This document shows positions 16,109 through 25,900 of a DNA stretch of 64,000 bases, one piece after another. Each line of letters starts with the position of its first letter. The stretch's first letter is position 1. The DNA is from an uncultured Thermanaerothrix sp. (GTDB lineage Bacteria > Chloroflexota > Anaerolineae > Anaerolineales > Anaerolineaceae). Under the pieces are notes generated by a model that saw only the letters and a program-made list of their open reading frames with translations, did not search any database and was not told the origin of the DNA. The stretch lies in contig NZ_CALIMF010000012.1 in assembly GCF_938028735.1 (NCBI RefSeq), positions 184,760 to 248,759 of the forward strand, in the 5' to 3' direction. A program made the position numbers and the translations under genes.

Positions 16109-16816
16109 TCAGGGGGTGGCTGTAGGTTCGGGTGTGTTGGTAATGGTTGGAGCGATGGTATGTGTGGCCGTTACTGTTGCGGTTGCCCCGGTGACTTTGA
16201 TGGTGACATAGACCGTGTAGAAATTCTGCCCATTCGCATTGGTTAGCACCCACACGCTGGTGTAGTCCCCGGGCGTGGTGGGGGCCTTCATGCTGAGACT
16301 CAAATCCACCGTCTCGCCCTTTTTAACTTCTTTGGGAAATTTTATATCTGAGGCTCCCAGACGAAGGGCCTGATTGGCCAGGTAAAAGCGCAATTGGTAA
16401 GCCGTAGTCCAGGTTGTATCTCCGATGTTGCGAATCGTCCAGGTCATTGTAAATTCCTGGCCGGGTAGAAAAACAGTGCCATCTGCTGGCGATTGGCTTA
16501 CCCATTCAGCGCGATCGGGGAGATTGGCGCCTGGACGGGTAGGGCTGGCAGCCGGCGTGGTGGTCTCAGAGATGGCAGGTGGGGTCACTTCCAGCGTAGG
16601 TGTGGCCGTTGCGGTGGGGGGCGGGGTGATGGTAGGGGTTGCGGTTGGCATGGCTGCGGCGGTTTGGGTCAACCCTGCTTGCACAGTTTGAGCAACTTCG
16701 GTGTAGATTTGGGCCGGGTCGGGAGTGGGGGTGCGTGATGCCGAAGAAGCACACGCTGAGAGAATCACCAACATCAGGCTCAACAGGCTTAAGGCCAGAA
16801 TTTTTCGAGGGGACAT
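16109..16816 (-). CDS. Lipoprotein with NBR1/Ig-like domain
   Basis: A 235-aa exported lipoprotein; the signal helix ends in ILSAC. A Thr/Pro-rich linker (about residues 28-95) leads to an Ig-like domain with WVSQSPADGTVFLPGQ, MTWTIRNIGDTTWT and APTTPGDYTSVWVLTN, the four-tryptophan NBR1-type fold often found in Chloroflexota surface proteins. A second Thr/Pro tail follows. Such domains are thought to mediate surface protein or carbohydrate contacts; the partner is unknown. Confidence 0.75.
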   Translation of the reverse strand: MSPRKILALSLLSLMLVILSACASSASRTPTPDPAQIYTEVAQTVQAGLTQTAAAMPTATPTITPPPTATATPTLEVTPPAISETTTPAASPTRPGANLPDRAEWVSQSPADGTVFLPGQEFTMTWTIRNIGDTTWTTAYQLRFYLANQALRLGASDIKFPKEVKKGETVDLSLSMKAPTTPGDYTSVWVLTNANGQNFYTVYVTIKVTGATATVTATHTIAPTITNTPEPTATP

Positions 16817-16946
16817 AGTCTTTTTAATTCCTCCAATCTTTCATAAACCAAGAAAATTGATCCCAGAACAGGGATACGCTGCCCTATTTTGTAACCGGAA
16901 GCCCGAATTGTCAAGGGCTGGTGGTTTGGGTGTGATGGTGCAATAT

Positions 16947-18065
16947 CTAACGGGAGAGGATTGGTGCATTCGTGGGGAATGACGTGGGAAGAGACGGGGC
17001 GGGTGGGTCGATTGAGAATCCCTGACCTTCTCGAAAGGTAAAATATCGTACCATTCCGGCAATGATCTCGGTCTCCAGACGATAGCGTGTGCCTTTGTAG
17101 TCGAAGGATACCCGGTATTTCCCCGCGGGCAAATCGCTTAGCACCATATTCTCGCGGTAGTAATCGTCACTATTCACACTGTGCGGCGCATAAGTACGTA
17201 CCTGCCATACCTGCCCAGACTCAAGAGACTGGACATTTATGTTTAAGCGTTCGATTGGCTGGCCTGTGTTCTTTAACACGCTTCCGGCTAGGACTCCCCA
17301 ACCCTGGGGCGGTACCAGCCAGAGTTCTGGGTTGCGGGTGACAAAGAACGAGTTTTGTTCAATGCGCACTTCAAAATGGAGGTGAGGGCCGGTGGTAAAA
17401 CCGGTGCTTCCCACGTATCCCAGAACATCCCCAGGGGCAACTTTCTGACCAGTCGTGACCGTAATCTGGTCCATGTGAGCATAGACGGTGTATAGCTTAC
17501 GTCCCTGGTAGCCAAAATCGTGCAGGATTACTACGGCCAAGCCATAGGGATCATCAAGGTGATTTCGGCCCGCATAAAGACCATACCCCGACCAAACCAC
17601 CTTACCGCTCCCTGCCGCAAGGACGGGGGTGCCTTGGGGGGCATCAATATCTATTCCGGTGTGAACAATGTCGGTGCCGGTAAAATAGTCGCCGTAGCGG
17701 TATTCAGGCAGTGGCCAGTTGACCTCATCGGCTGCGATGGGGCGTAAAAAAAGGAAATGATCATATGGGTTCAATGCCAACGGAGGGGTGTAAAGGGGGG
17801 GCCGCCAGATTGAAACTGGCGGTGGAGCAGGTGTGGGTAAAGCAAAGCGCAGCGGGGGCTCTAAAGGCAGGGGCCACAGGGTGGCAGGGATAGAAACGGG
17901 TTGGGCAGAGGGGGTTGGCGTGGGGGGTATTGTAGCAGCCATGCTTGGAGGCGCGGCGGCTTCGACCTCCGAGCCTGCCAGCGCCGGCGCGGTACAGCCG
18001 CTCAGGAGGGACATCAGGGGGGAGAGGAAGAGACCAAGGGAGAAGAGGAAATGCTTTGCTCTCAT
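16947..18065 (-). CDS. M23 family metallopeptidase lipoprotein
   Basis: A 372-aa exported peptidase. The true start is ATG 18065, overlapping the stop of the upstream propeller gene by 4 bases; the longer open frame beyond it is only a shadow. The signal ends in the lipobox LLSGC and a Pro-rich linker follows. The LytM/M23 domain has both zinc motifs: HTGIDIDAP (HxxxD) and HLHFEV (HxH), so it should be an active endopeptidase on peptidoglycan-like cross-links. A beta-sandwich of about 110 residues follows at the C-terminus. Confidence 0.88.
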   Translation of the reverse strand: MRAKHFLFSLGLFLSPLMSLLSGCTAPALAGSEVEAAAPPSMAATIPPTPTPSAQPVSIPATLWPLPLEPPLRFALPTPAPPPVSIWRPPLYTPPLALNPYDHFLFLRPIAADEVNWPLPEYRYGDYFTGTDIVHTGIDIDAPQGTPVLAAGSGKVVWSGYGLYAGRNHLDDPYGLAVVILHDFGYQGRKLYTVYAHMDQITVTTGQKVAPGDVLGYVGSTGFTTGPHLHFEVRIEQNSFFVTRNPELWLVPPQGWGVLAGSVLKNTGQPIERLNINVQSLESGQVWQVRTYAPHSVNSDDYYRENMVLSDLPAGKYRVSFDYKGTRYRLETEIIAGMVRYFTFREGQGFSIDPPAPSLPTSFPTNAPILSR

Positions 18066-19948
18066 GGGCCACGGGTGTAGGGTGGGGGCGTCCAGGTGGG
18101 ACGGGGTAACACCAAGGTAGATGGCGTTGCAGTAGAGGTTGGGGAGGGACTCGAGTATGTGCGAGGGGTAAGGGTTGGTGAAGGGGTAACCGTCCAGGTG
18201 GGCAAAGGGGTAGGGGGATCGAGGGCTTCTGCAGGGTAAACCTGGCGCATTGCCTCGTCCCATTCCAGGCCATTCCGCCACACATATTGGTTGAAACGGG
18301 CTGCCGGGTAGTAACTGCGCCAGTTGGAAAGGGCGGGCAGGCGTTCCCATCCCCAACGCTGTGCTAGTTCGGTGAAATCCACCCAATACCCCTCAGGAGG
18401 GGGTTCAATACTTCCGCCCTGCTCGTAGGCTTGGGGGCTACCATTGAAACGCGCTTCTAGATTCCAAATGGGTAGCGTGAGTGGTACTCCTTGCGAACCA
18501 TCTTGATAACGGGCGCGTAACCAGACACGCCAATAGGTTGCTCCCTGATAATCTTCGCGGGTAAGCACCATCCATCTGGCTTGAAGGAACAATGGATTGA
18601 GAGCAAATGCACGTCCAGTGTAAAGCCAGTCATCTACGTGACCTGCGCCACTGGGTTCGCTAATGGGCAAAAAAGCACTTTGCAGATTTCCCATTAGATC
18701 CCAGCCTACCTGACGAGCAGTTTCCTGGCGTAAGAGGTTAAATGCGGGCACCACTTCCTCCAGGAGATAGGGGTATGGGGTTTCTACGTCTTCCAGTTGA
18801 ACCAGATGCGCAGGGGGCGAACTTGAGGTAGTTGAGGCAGGTAGAAGACCGGCGAATTGGCTGGGTCCAGGAAGAAAATAGGACTTCAGGGCCTCTAGAG
18901 TATTCGGGGACCCCCAGGTAAGGCCGTACACCTGCCCAGGTAGCGGCTGAGGGGGAATCCAAAGCGTGTGCTCAATGAAATTGTAACCCACCCAGAAAGA
19001 TTGGTTGGGGGATGAGAATATGCCCAGAATATGCTCTCCTTGCGGTGACCAAACCGGGCTTTCGCCGCTGCTCAGACGTTGGGGGTTCTGGCTAGGGTTT
19101 AACCCATCCCATATCCATATGGAACGTTCACCTTCATTACAACCGCTCCAAACCACATACCGCCCATCAGGAGACCAGGCGGGGTCGCGCTCAGCACAAC
19201 TTGGGGTTTGCGAAAGGTTGACGAAGCGGCCATCAACCAAATCAAGGCGCGCCAGCCAGATATCTTCGTTGCCTGAGCGGGTGGAAACAAAGAGTATCTC
19301 TCGCCCGCGGGGAGACCATTGGGGTGAAAAATCCAGGGCTGGATCCTCGGTCAGGCGAATAGGGGGTTGAGATGGGTCAAGGGCCGATTTGACCAGGATC
19401 TCGAGATTCCCTTCTACGAGAGTCTCATACGCTAACCATCGATTATCGGGTGACCAGGTCGGATGACCTTTGTATTCGGGGCTATCAGTCATCTGTGTAA
19501 GTTTGCCATCTGAAAGGGAGAGCACATAAAGGTTCCAGAAGCCGTTGCGCCGTGACACAAAGGCCAGTTTCTGCCCATCTGGGCTGAGTGCAGGATGAAT
19601 GTCGTCCCAAGGATTATCTGTCAGACGGGTCAGCGGTAAAGTATAGGGGTGGTAGGCAAAGAGGTGAATGAAGGGACCATCGCTTAATGCAAGAACGATT
19701 ACCCCGGAAGCCTGCTTGGATAGCGAGAGGGGTGGAGAAGGGGTTAAGGTTGGGGAGAGGGTTGAAACAGTTGTTTCAGGGGTTGAGGAGGAGGAAACAG
19801 GGGAATAGAGGTTGTTCCCGCTGGCAGATGCCGGTGCAGGTCCTAAAGTGGCGCGTAATATACCTAGCCCTAAGATTAGGCACAGCAAAAGGCTTGCGCC
19901 GAGAAGGCCGTGGCGAAAGGAGGGAAAAGGCGGTTTCATCTCAGCCAT
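18062..19948 (-). CDS. TolB-like beta-propeller membrane-anchored protein
   Basis: A 628-aa protein. An N-terminal membrane helix (HGLLGASLLLCLILGLGIL) and a Ser/Thr/Pro stretch precede five or more WD40-like PD40 repeats, each with forms of HPALSPDGQKLAFVS, HPTWSPDNRWLAYE and DPAWSPDGRYVVWS. About 200 C-terminal residues form a different domain, with a Pro/Thr tail at the very end. ATG 19948 and ATG 19939 are both possible starts. The gene overlaps the M23 peptidase by 4 bases, so the two probably act together at the cell surface. Confidence 0.78.
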   Translation of the reverse strand: MAEMKPPFPSFRHGLLGASLLLCLILGLGILRATLGPAPASASGNNLYSPVSSSSTPETTVSTLSPTLTPSPPLSLSKQASGVIVLALSDGPFIHLFAYHPYTLPLTRLTDNPWDDIHPALSPDGQKLAFVSRRNGFWNLYVLSLSDGKLTQMTDSPEYKGHPTWSPDNRWLAYETLVEGNLEILVKSALDPSQPPIRLTEDPALDFSPQWSPRGREILFVSTRSGNEDIWLARLDLVDGRFVNLSQTPSCAERDPAWSPDGRYVVWSGCNEGERSIWIWDGLNPSQNPQRLSSGESPVWSPQGEHILGIFSSPNQSFWVGYNFIEHTLWIPPQPLPGQVYGLTWGSPNTLEALKSYFLPGPSQFAGLLPASTTSSSPPAHLVQLEDVETPYPYLLEEVVPAFNLLRQETARQVGWDLMGNLQSAFLPISEPSGAGHVDDWLYTGRAFALNPLFLQARWMVLTREDYQGATYWRVWLRARYQDGSQGVPLTLPIWNLEARFNGSPQAYEQGGSIEPPPEGYWVDFTELAQRWGWERLPALSNWRSYYPAARFNQYVWRNGLEWDEAMRQVYPAEALDPPTPLPTWTVTPSPTLTPRTYSSPSPTSTATPSTLVLPRPTWTPPPYTRGP

Positions 19949-20061
19949 GCGGAGGCCGATCCTTGCCACAATTGTAGCATTGCCTGGCACCATCGTAACT
20001 TGCAATAATGTAAGGTCATCAGTGCAAGATCTGCGCCAGGTTAGTGAGGGAAAAGGCTGGC

Positions 20062-20421
20062 TTAGGTTTCTTGAGAAGGGGGCAGAACAAATGTCAGGCT
20101 CTGTTCATCTATGGTTCCTAGGTCAGGATAGGTTAATCGAGCAGTCAAGTGGTACTCGGATATCGGAATAGCGCTTCGCAGGTGCAGTGTTATGACCAGA
20201 CGATAATCTACGTTCTCGATGATGTGGGCCGAAGTGATCTCGTGACCTTCAGAATCGGAGAGGCTAACCTCGATATTGGGGGGCTGCTGGAAGGGAATGA
20301 TTTCCATTAGGACGCGCACTTTTCGCCCATCTGGCCATGGCTCCACCCTGACGGATTTGAAGCGCACTTGGGCAGGGGGCTGTGCATTAGGGTCGGGTTG
20401 TAATGGGTGGTAGCGCAGCAT
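20062..20421 (-). CDS. Conserved-looking hypothetical protein
   Basis: A 119-aa protein without a recognised domain. It has no signal peptide and is predicted to be mostly beta strand: alternating hydrophobic patterns in VRVLMEIIPF, YRLVITLHLR and YHLTARLTYP suggest a single Ig-like or C2-like sandwich. It ends 56 bases upstream in transcription from the propeller gene region and follows the MFS gene by 15 bases in the same direction, so it may share that transcript. Confidence 0.6.
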   Translation of the reverse strand: MLRYHPLQPDPNAQPPAQVRFKSVRVEPWPDGRKVRVLMEIIPFQQPPNIEVSLSDSEGHEITSAHIIENVDYRLVITLHLRSAIPISEYHLTARLTYPDLGTIDEQSLTFVLPPSQET

Positions 20422-20436
20422 AAGGGCCTCTAGGGA

Positions 20437-21792
20437 TTATGAACCAGTAACAGGAGCCTGTGCCAGGAAGATTTGCTCTTCGGCTTCGGCGACTTGAATG
20501 CCTGCGTGCTCGTTTACGCGAGTGAGCAGGAGCATACCGAGTGCAAAGAAGATAATTAACGAAATGATACTGAAACGGCTTCCTCCCATCAACCGACTAA
20601 CAATCCCAAAGACTAGGGGGCCTACTGTCCCAGCGATTTTCTCGCTCACCCCGAAGAAGGAATAGAACTCGGCGGATTGGCTCTTTGGCACCATGCGCCC
20701 AAAAAGCGAGCGGCTCAGTGCCTGACTGCCTCCCTGCACGGTGGCCACTGCAAAACCCAGCAAGAAAAAGTGCAAAGGAGTACGCAGGAAATACCCTCCA
20801 ATCGCAATGGTAGTATAAATGGCCAGGCTCAATAAGATCGCGGGTTTGGTGCCGATCTTCTTTGCTAACCAGCCAAAGAGGATGGCAAAAGGAATGGCAA
20901 CGAACTGCACCATTAGCAAGGTGCCAACCGTGGTTTCAATACCAAAGCCCAGTTCAGTGCCGTAGATGGTGGCCATGTAAATGATGGTGCCAATCCCGTT
21001 GTTATAGAGCCAAAAAGCGACAATGAACTTCATCAATTCACGGTATTGACGGATGTTACGGAAGGTGTTAGCCAAGCGCGAAAAGCTGGCTTTTATCGGA
21101 TTGAAGCCTGTCTCGTTGCTAAGAATGCGCCGGGGTGGTTCAGGGACAAAACGCCACAAAGGAATTGTAAAGGTGAACCACCAAACTGCCACCGTGACAA
21201 AAGCGAGACGAGTCATCAAAGCGGTCAAAGTGGCTTCATCGAGGGACAAGCCGGGGAGTAAGGAGGGAAGAACTTTGGGCCCGAAAAGGATCATGGCCAT
21301 ATTGGCCGCCAGCAGGATGCCGCCTCCCGCATAACCCATGGCATAACCGCGCGAGGAGACCTGGTCAATCTCATCCGGTGTAGCCACGTGAGGAAGTAGG
21401 GAGTCATAAAAGACATTAGCCCCTGAAAACCCAATGCTGCCCAGGATATAAAAAAGTGAAGCCATCAACCAGTCACCGCGCTGAACGAAATAGAGTAAAG
21501 CAGTACCAAGAATGCCCATCCACGCAAAGAGGGTCAAAAAGCGCTTTTTAGCGCCACTAAAGTCGGCCATAGCCCCCAAGACAGGGCCCAAAACCGCTAC
21601 CAGCACCAAGGCAACTGTCGTGGTGAAAGCCCAATTTGAGGTTGCCTCGTTAGGAGGAAGGTCTGCCGCAGCGACGGAGGCGTAATACACGGGCAGGACA
21701 GCGGCCATGATGGTGGTGGCAAAGGCTGAATTGGCCCAGTCGTACATCGTCCAGGCCCAAATGGCGCGACGATGGTGTTGTTCTTTTTCCAT
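20437..21792 (-). CDS. MFS transporter, UMF1/Atg22-like family
   Basis: A 451-aa carrier with about 12 membrane helices. The N-terminus AIWAWTMYDWANSAFATTI and the loop GAMADFSGAKKRFL are typical of the UMF1 (Atg22-like) branch; yeast Atg22 exports amino acids from the vacuole, but bacterial substrates are not known. The helix with SQALSRSLFGRMVPKSQSAEFY is another family mark. The C-terminal tail is acidic. It is divergent from uvrA across a 203-base region. Confidence 0.82.
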   Translation of the reverse strand: MEKEQHHRRAIWAWTMYDWANSAFATTIMAAVLPVYYASVAAADLPPNEATSNWAFTTTVALVLVAVLGPVLGAMADFSGAKKRFLTLFAWMGILGTALLYFVQRGDWLMASLFYILGSIGFSGANVFYDSLLPHVATPDEIDQVSSRGYAMGYAGGGILLAANMAMILFGPKVLPSLLPGLSLDEATLTALMTRLAFVTVAVWWFTFTIPLWRFVPEPPRRILSNETGFNPIKASFSRLANTFRNIRQYRELMKFIVAFWLYNNGIGTIIYMATIYGTELGFGIETTVGTLLMVQFVAIPFAILFGWLAKKIGTKPAILLSLAIYTTIAIGGYFLRTPLHFFLLGFAVATVQGGSQALSRSLFGRMVPKSQSAEFYSFFGVSEKIAGTVGPLVFGIVSRLMGGSRFSIISLIIFFALGMLLLTRVNEHAGIQVAEAEEQIFLAQAPVTGS

Positions 21793-21854
21793 AGGCTACA
21801 CCTCTTGAGGGGTAATTATAGGGATATTATACGTTGCAACGATTATCTGCAGGA

Positions 21855-21868
21855 TTAACCCGGGTTAA
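21855..21868. promoter_or_regulatory. 14-bp perfect palindrome, candidate operator
   Basis: TTAACCCGGGTTAA is a perfect palindrome in the divergent region between the MFS carrier and uvrA. On the minus strand, TATAAT sequences lie at 21815-21820 and 21826-21831, so the site falls near -35 to -60 of the carrier promoter. It does not look like a known LexA box. The protein that would bind it is unknown. Confidence 0.4.
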
Positions 21869-21995
21869 GAGATATTAAAGTTTTTACAAGTCCGGTGAGA
21901 GTCTCCGTAGTAAGAGGCAATAGGATTAGAATTAAAGGTCTGAAACATTTATAAGGCGATTGGCCCTGGTCTGGAAATTAGGTTGAGGTAGCGGT

Positions 21996-24908
21996 ATGAC
22001 GCAGAACAAAATTCGAGTGGTTGGTGCGCGCGAGCACAACTTGAAAAACATCACAGTCGAGATTCCGCGCGACAAACTAGTGGTAATCACTGGTTTGTCA
22101 GGTTCGGGCAAGTCATCGTTGGCGTTTGATACGATTTTTGCCGAGGGCCAGCGACGTTATGTGGAATCACTTTCGGCGTACGCTCGTCAGTTCCTGGGGC
22201 AGATGGAGAAACCGGATGTAGATTACATTGACGGGCTTTCCCCGGCGGTCTCCATTGACCAGAAAGCCACTTCTCATAACCCGCGCTCGACAGTTGGAAC
22301 GGTCACCGAAATCTACGATTATTTGCGTCTGCTCTTCGCGCGGGTTGGGATTCCACACTGTCCTGTGTGTGGTCGGGAAGTTGTACGTCAATCTGCTCAG
22401 GAGATTGTGGATGCTTTGCTGGCACTGCCCGAGGGCACGCGTCTGATCTTGTTAGCGCCAGTAGTTCGCGGACGTAAGGGTACGTATCAGGCGGTTTTTG
22501 AGGAGATTCGCAAGGCAGGTTTTGTGCGCGCGCGTGTGGATGGCAAAATCTATAGCCTGGATGATGAGATCACCCTGGATCGTTATAAGATCCATAATAT
22601 TGAGGCTGTGGTGGATCGGTTAGTCATACGGCACGAAAGTGACGAAGAGGAGCAACGTACGTTTCTCTCCCGACTGACCGACTCGGTTGAGACAGCGCTA
22701 AAAGTTGGCGAAGGGTACCTGATTGTGCAGAATCTCTCTTTAGATCCTCCTCAGGATGTGTTCTTCTCGGAGCACCTGGCTTGTCCTGAGCATGGGGTTA
22801 GCCTTCCCGAGATCGAGCCACGTACTTTCTCCTTCAATACCCCCCATGGGGCCTGCCCAGATTGCCAAGGCCTAGGTAGCCGTCTGGAAATTGATCCTGA
22901 CTTAATCATACCTGACAAGGAACGTTCGCTTAATGACGGGGCCATTGTTGCTCTGGAATGGAATGGCCCTCGTGAACAAGGGGGATACTACTGGCAAATG
23001 ATCGAGGCCGTGGCAAAGGCTTATGATATAGATCTGGATGCCCCAGTTTCTAGCATTCCACCTGAGAAATTGAACAAAATTCTCTATGGCACGGGGCGGG
23101 AGGAAATCCGGGTGCATCTCCACGGGCGTAACGATCGTCAAGCCAGTTACGTGACGGCTTTTGAAGGGGTGATTCCCAACCTGGAGCGGCGTTACCGGGA
23201 AACCAATTCCGAGTATATCCGTGCACGAATTGCTGAATTCATGACCGATCAGCCTTGCCCTACCTGCAAGGGCACGCGCTTGCGCCCTGAGGCGTTGGCG
23301 GTCACGGTGGATGGATACAACATTGTTGAGGTCACCGATTGGCCGGTCAACCGGACTCTGGCGTGGGTCGAACGGCTGATGGGTGAGGATTCCCCGTTGA
23401 ATGAGCGTCAGCGGGCAATTGCAGATCGAGTGCTCAAAGAGATTAGGGCTCGATTAGGCTTTCTAGTGGATGTAGGGCTGGATTATCTTACCTTGCGCCG
23501 TTCAGCCAATACCCTCTCGGGAGGCGAGGCCCAGCGCATTCGCCTGGCAACCCAAGTGGGTTCGCGGCTGATGGGAGTTTTATATGTACTTGATGAGCCT
23601 TCCATTGGTTTGCACCCGCGTGATAATGCGCGCCTGCTGGCAACCTTGAAGGGCCTGCGGGATCTGGGAAATACTGTTCTGGTGGTAGAGCACGATGAAG
23701 AGACCATCCGCTCTGCTGATTGGGTGATTGACCTAGGGCCTGGAGCAGGAGAACATGGGGGGTATGTGATTGCCGAGGGCCCGGTGGAGGTCATTCTCAA
23801 TCATCCTCAATCGCTCACCGGGGCATATCTCTCCGGACGGATGCAGGTGCCTATGCCAACGCAACGACGCAAGGGCAATGGCAGATGGCTCACCATTGTG
23901 GGGGCTCGGGCAAATAACCTCAAGAATCTGACGGTGCGTATTCCGCTGGGACGTTTAGTGTGTATCACAGGTGTTTCCGGTTCGGGCAAATCCACGTTGA
24001 TGATTGATGTGCTCTATAAAGCCCTGGCAAAGGAACTGCATGGGGCCCGCACCCAACCCGGCGAGTACGACCGAATTGAAGGGATTGAGTATATTGACAA
24101 AGTGATCAACATTGATCAATCCCCGATAGGTCGTACCCCGCGTTCGAATCCAGGTACCTACACAGGCCTGTTTGATGAGATACGCAAACTCTTTGCTGAG
24201 TTACCCGAAAGCCGTATGCGTGGTTATAAAGCGGGGCGTTTTTCTTTCAACGTGCATGGGGGACGATGTGAAGCGTGCCAGGGGCAAGGGCAGTTGCGCA
24301 TTGAGATGCAATTCCTGCCAGATGTGTATGTGCCGTGCGATGTATGCCATGGAGCACGTTTTAACCGTGAAACATTGCAGGTGCGTTACAAAGGATTGAA
24401 TATTGCCGAGGTCCTGGATACCACGGTTAGCGAGGCGATCGAACTATTTGCAGCCTTTCCCGTGATTGTTAACAAACTACGCACCTTGGAAGACGTGGGG
24501 CTTGGGTATATTCGCATTGGGCAACCGGCTCCCACGTTATCCGGAGGGGAGGCGCAACGCGTTAAATTGGCGCGTGAACTTTCGCGCCGCGCCACAGGAC
24601 GCACACTGTATGTGTTAGATGAGCCCTCGGTGGGGCTTCATGCAGCTGATGTTCATAAGTTGATCGAGGTATTACAGCGGCTGGTGGATGCGGGCAATAC
24701 CGTTTTGATCATCGAGCACAATCTGGATATTATCAAGGTTGCCGATTACATTATCGACTTGGGCCCCGAAGGGGGTGACCGAGGAGGGCGACTGGTAGCC
24801 GCGGGCACACCTGAGGAAATCTGCCACGTGCCTGACTCTTACACCGGTCAATACTTAAAGCGTTACTTGGAAGAGCACCGCCTGTTTACTCCCTCTTATT
24901 CGGTATGA
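21996..24908 (+). CDS. uvrA: Excinuclease ABC subunit UvrA
   Basis: A 970-aa UvrA, the damage-sensing ATPase of nucleotide excision repair. Two ABC modules are complete: Walker [10 protein letters not shown] and GVSGSGKST, signatures [12 protein letters not shown] and [12 protein letters not shown], and Walker B with [12 protein letters not shown] and [12 protein letters not shown]. Three zinc modules are seen: CPVC with a following CPEH...CPDC group, CPTC, and CEAC...CDVC. Length is slightly longer than the E. coli protein (940 aa) but normal. Confidence 0.97.
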   Translation: MTQNKIRVVGAREHNLKNITVEIPRDKLVVITGLSGSGKSSLAFDTIFAEGQRRYVESLSAYARQFLGQMEKPDVDYIDGLSPAVSIDQKATSHNPRSTVGTVTEIYDYLRLLFARVGIPHCPVCGREVVRQSAQEIVDALLALPEGTRLILLAPVVRGRKGTYQAVFEEIRKAGFVRARVDGKIYSLDDEITLDRYKIHNIEAVVDRLVIRHESDEEEQRTFLSRLTDSVETALKVGEGYLIVQNLSLDPPQDVFFSEHLACPEHGVSLPEIEPRTFSFNTPHGACPDCQGLGSRLEIDPDLIIPDKERSLNDGAIVALEWNGPREQGGYYWQMIEAVAKAYDIDLDAPVSSIPPEKLNKILYGTGREEIRVHLHGRNDRQASYVTAFEGVIPNLERRYRETNSEYIRARIAEFMTDQPCPTCKGTRLRPEALAVTVDGYNIVEVTDWPVNRTLAWVERLMGEDSPLNERQRAIADRVLKEIRARLGFLVDVGLDYLTLRRSANTLSGGEAQRIRLATQVGSRLMGVLYVLDEPSIGLHPRDNARLLATLKGLRDLGNTVLVVEHDEETIRSADWVIDLGPGAGEHGGYVIAEGPVEVILNHPQSLTGAYLSGRMQVPMPTQRRKGNGRWLTIVGARANNLKNLTVRIPLGRLVCITGVSGSGKSTLMIDVLYKALAKELHGARTQPGEYDRIEGIEYIDKVINIDQSPIGRTPRSNPGTYTGLFDEIRKLFAELPESRMRGYKAGRFSFNVHGGRCEACQGQGQLRIEMQFLPDVYVPCDVCHGARFNRETLQVRYKGLNIAEVLDTTVSEAIELFAAFPVIVNKLRTLEDVGLGYIRIGQPAPTLSGGEAQRVKLARELSRRATGRTLYVLDEPSVGLHAADVHKLIEVLQRLVDAGNTVLIIEHNLDIIKVADYIIDLGPEGGDRGGRLVAAGTPEEICHVPDSYTGQYLKRYLEEHRLFTPSYSV

Positions 24909-24914
24909 GGTGCG

Positions 24915-25835
24915 CTAAAGTATCTCTCGCCATGCAGTGACAAGGGTGGGTAAGTATTCGAGGGCATCCTCAGGAGGGTGGAGGTTTAGAAGGGTGCGCA
25001 TGCGCTCCACTCGTGGTTCATAACGCACTACTTCGGCGGCACGGGGAGGTTGAAGCACCAGTTGTGAAGTGGAGTTGGTTAATTCTAGGATGCGTCTTGC
25101 CAATCTGAGAATGGGCACACCTTTGCCATGACCAATGTTGATGGGGTCGCTCAAATTGGGGATGGAGGTTACTCGAAGTAAGGCCTCGACAACCTGATCC
25201 ACCCATACTAAATCAATCACCTGTTCACCCCCAAAGACAATGAGGTCCTTGCCGCGGAGGGCATTGCGAATCCAAACCGGGATTACTCTTTCCGTATCGC
25301 GAGGGCCATATACGTGAGAAAGACGGAGAACCGCGATGGGCAGGTGATGGGTTTCTTGAAAAACCTGGCAGTATACCTCGGCGGCCACTTTGCTGGCTCC
25401 ATAGGGGTTTTTACTCTTGAGGGGGTGGGTTTCGTCCACCGGCAAGTGGCGCGGTTCACCGTATACCTCGCCTGAGGAGGTAAAAACAACCTTGGAAATC
25501 TCAAGGTGATGGGCGGCCTTAAGTACATTGAAGGTCCCGATTACATTGGTTTCAAAGCAGGTGTCTACCCGTGCCACACTTGCCATGATCCGTGTCTGGG
25601 CTGCCAAATGATAGACCAGTTGACAGCCCCGCATGGCATCTAGCACGTCGCCGTAGCGGCGTACGTCGCCATGGACGAAAGAGACGCGCGGATTGTGGCG
25701 ATGGTGGGCAATGTGTTCCAGCCGTCCCCGTAACAGATTGTCCAGAATGATGATCTCGTATTCGGGGGACTGAACCAGACGATCCACCAAATGGCTGCCG
25801 ATAAAACCCGCTCCGCCGGTGATGAGAACCTTCAT
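24915..25835 (-). CDS. NAD-dependent nucleotide-sugar epimerase/dehydratase
   Basis: A 306-aa extended short-chain dehydrogenase. GGAGFIGSH at the N-terminus binds NAD; VFTSSGEVYGEP and NPYGASK (Tyr-x-x-x-Lys) supply the catalytic Ser, Tyr and Lys. The family includes UDP-glucose 4-epimerase and UDP-glucuronate epimerase or decarboxylase. Its neighbour UDP-glucose dehydrogenase makes UDP-glucuronate, so a UDP-glucuronate-using enzyme is attractive but unproven. It converges with uvrA with 6 bases between stops. Confidence 0.85.
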   Translation of the reverse strand: MKVLITGGAGFIGSHLVDRLVQSPEYEIIILDNLLRGRLEHIAHHRHNPRVSFVHGDVRRYGDVLDAMRGCQLVYHLAAQTRIMASVARVDTCFETNVIGTFNVLKAAHHLEISKVVFTSSGEVYGEPRHLPVDETHPLKSKNPYGASKVAAEVYCQVFQETHHLPIAVLRLSHVYGPRDTERVIPVWIRNALRGKDLIVFGGEQVIDLVWVDQVVEALLRVTSIPNLSDPINIGHGKGVPILRLARRILELTNSTSQLVLQPPRAAEVVRYEPRVERMRTLLNLHPPEDALEYLPTLVTAWREIL

Positions 25836-25900
25836 CGCATCTCTTGCTTGTGTTCAAGAAAATTAGGCCCACTGCTATTTAAGTGAGTCGGCAACTAAGA

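Noticed and set aside
18066..18386. N-terminal extension of the M23 peptidase frame
   Set aside because: These 107 codons overlap the propeller gene antiphase; the lipobox signal begins at ATG 18065, which overlaps the propeller stop by 4 bases.
21793..21995. LexA/SOS box before uvrA
   Set aside because: The only palindrome, TTAACCCGGGTTAA, does not resemble described LexA boxes.
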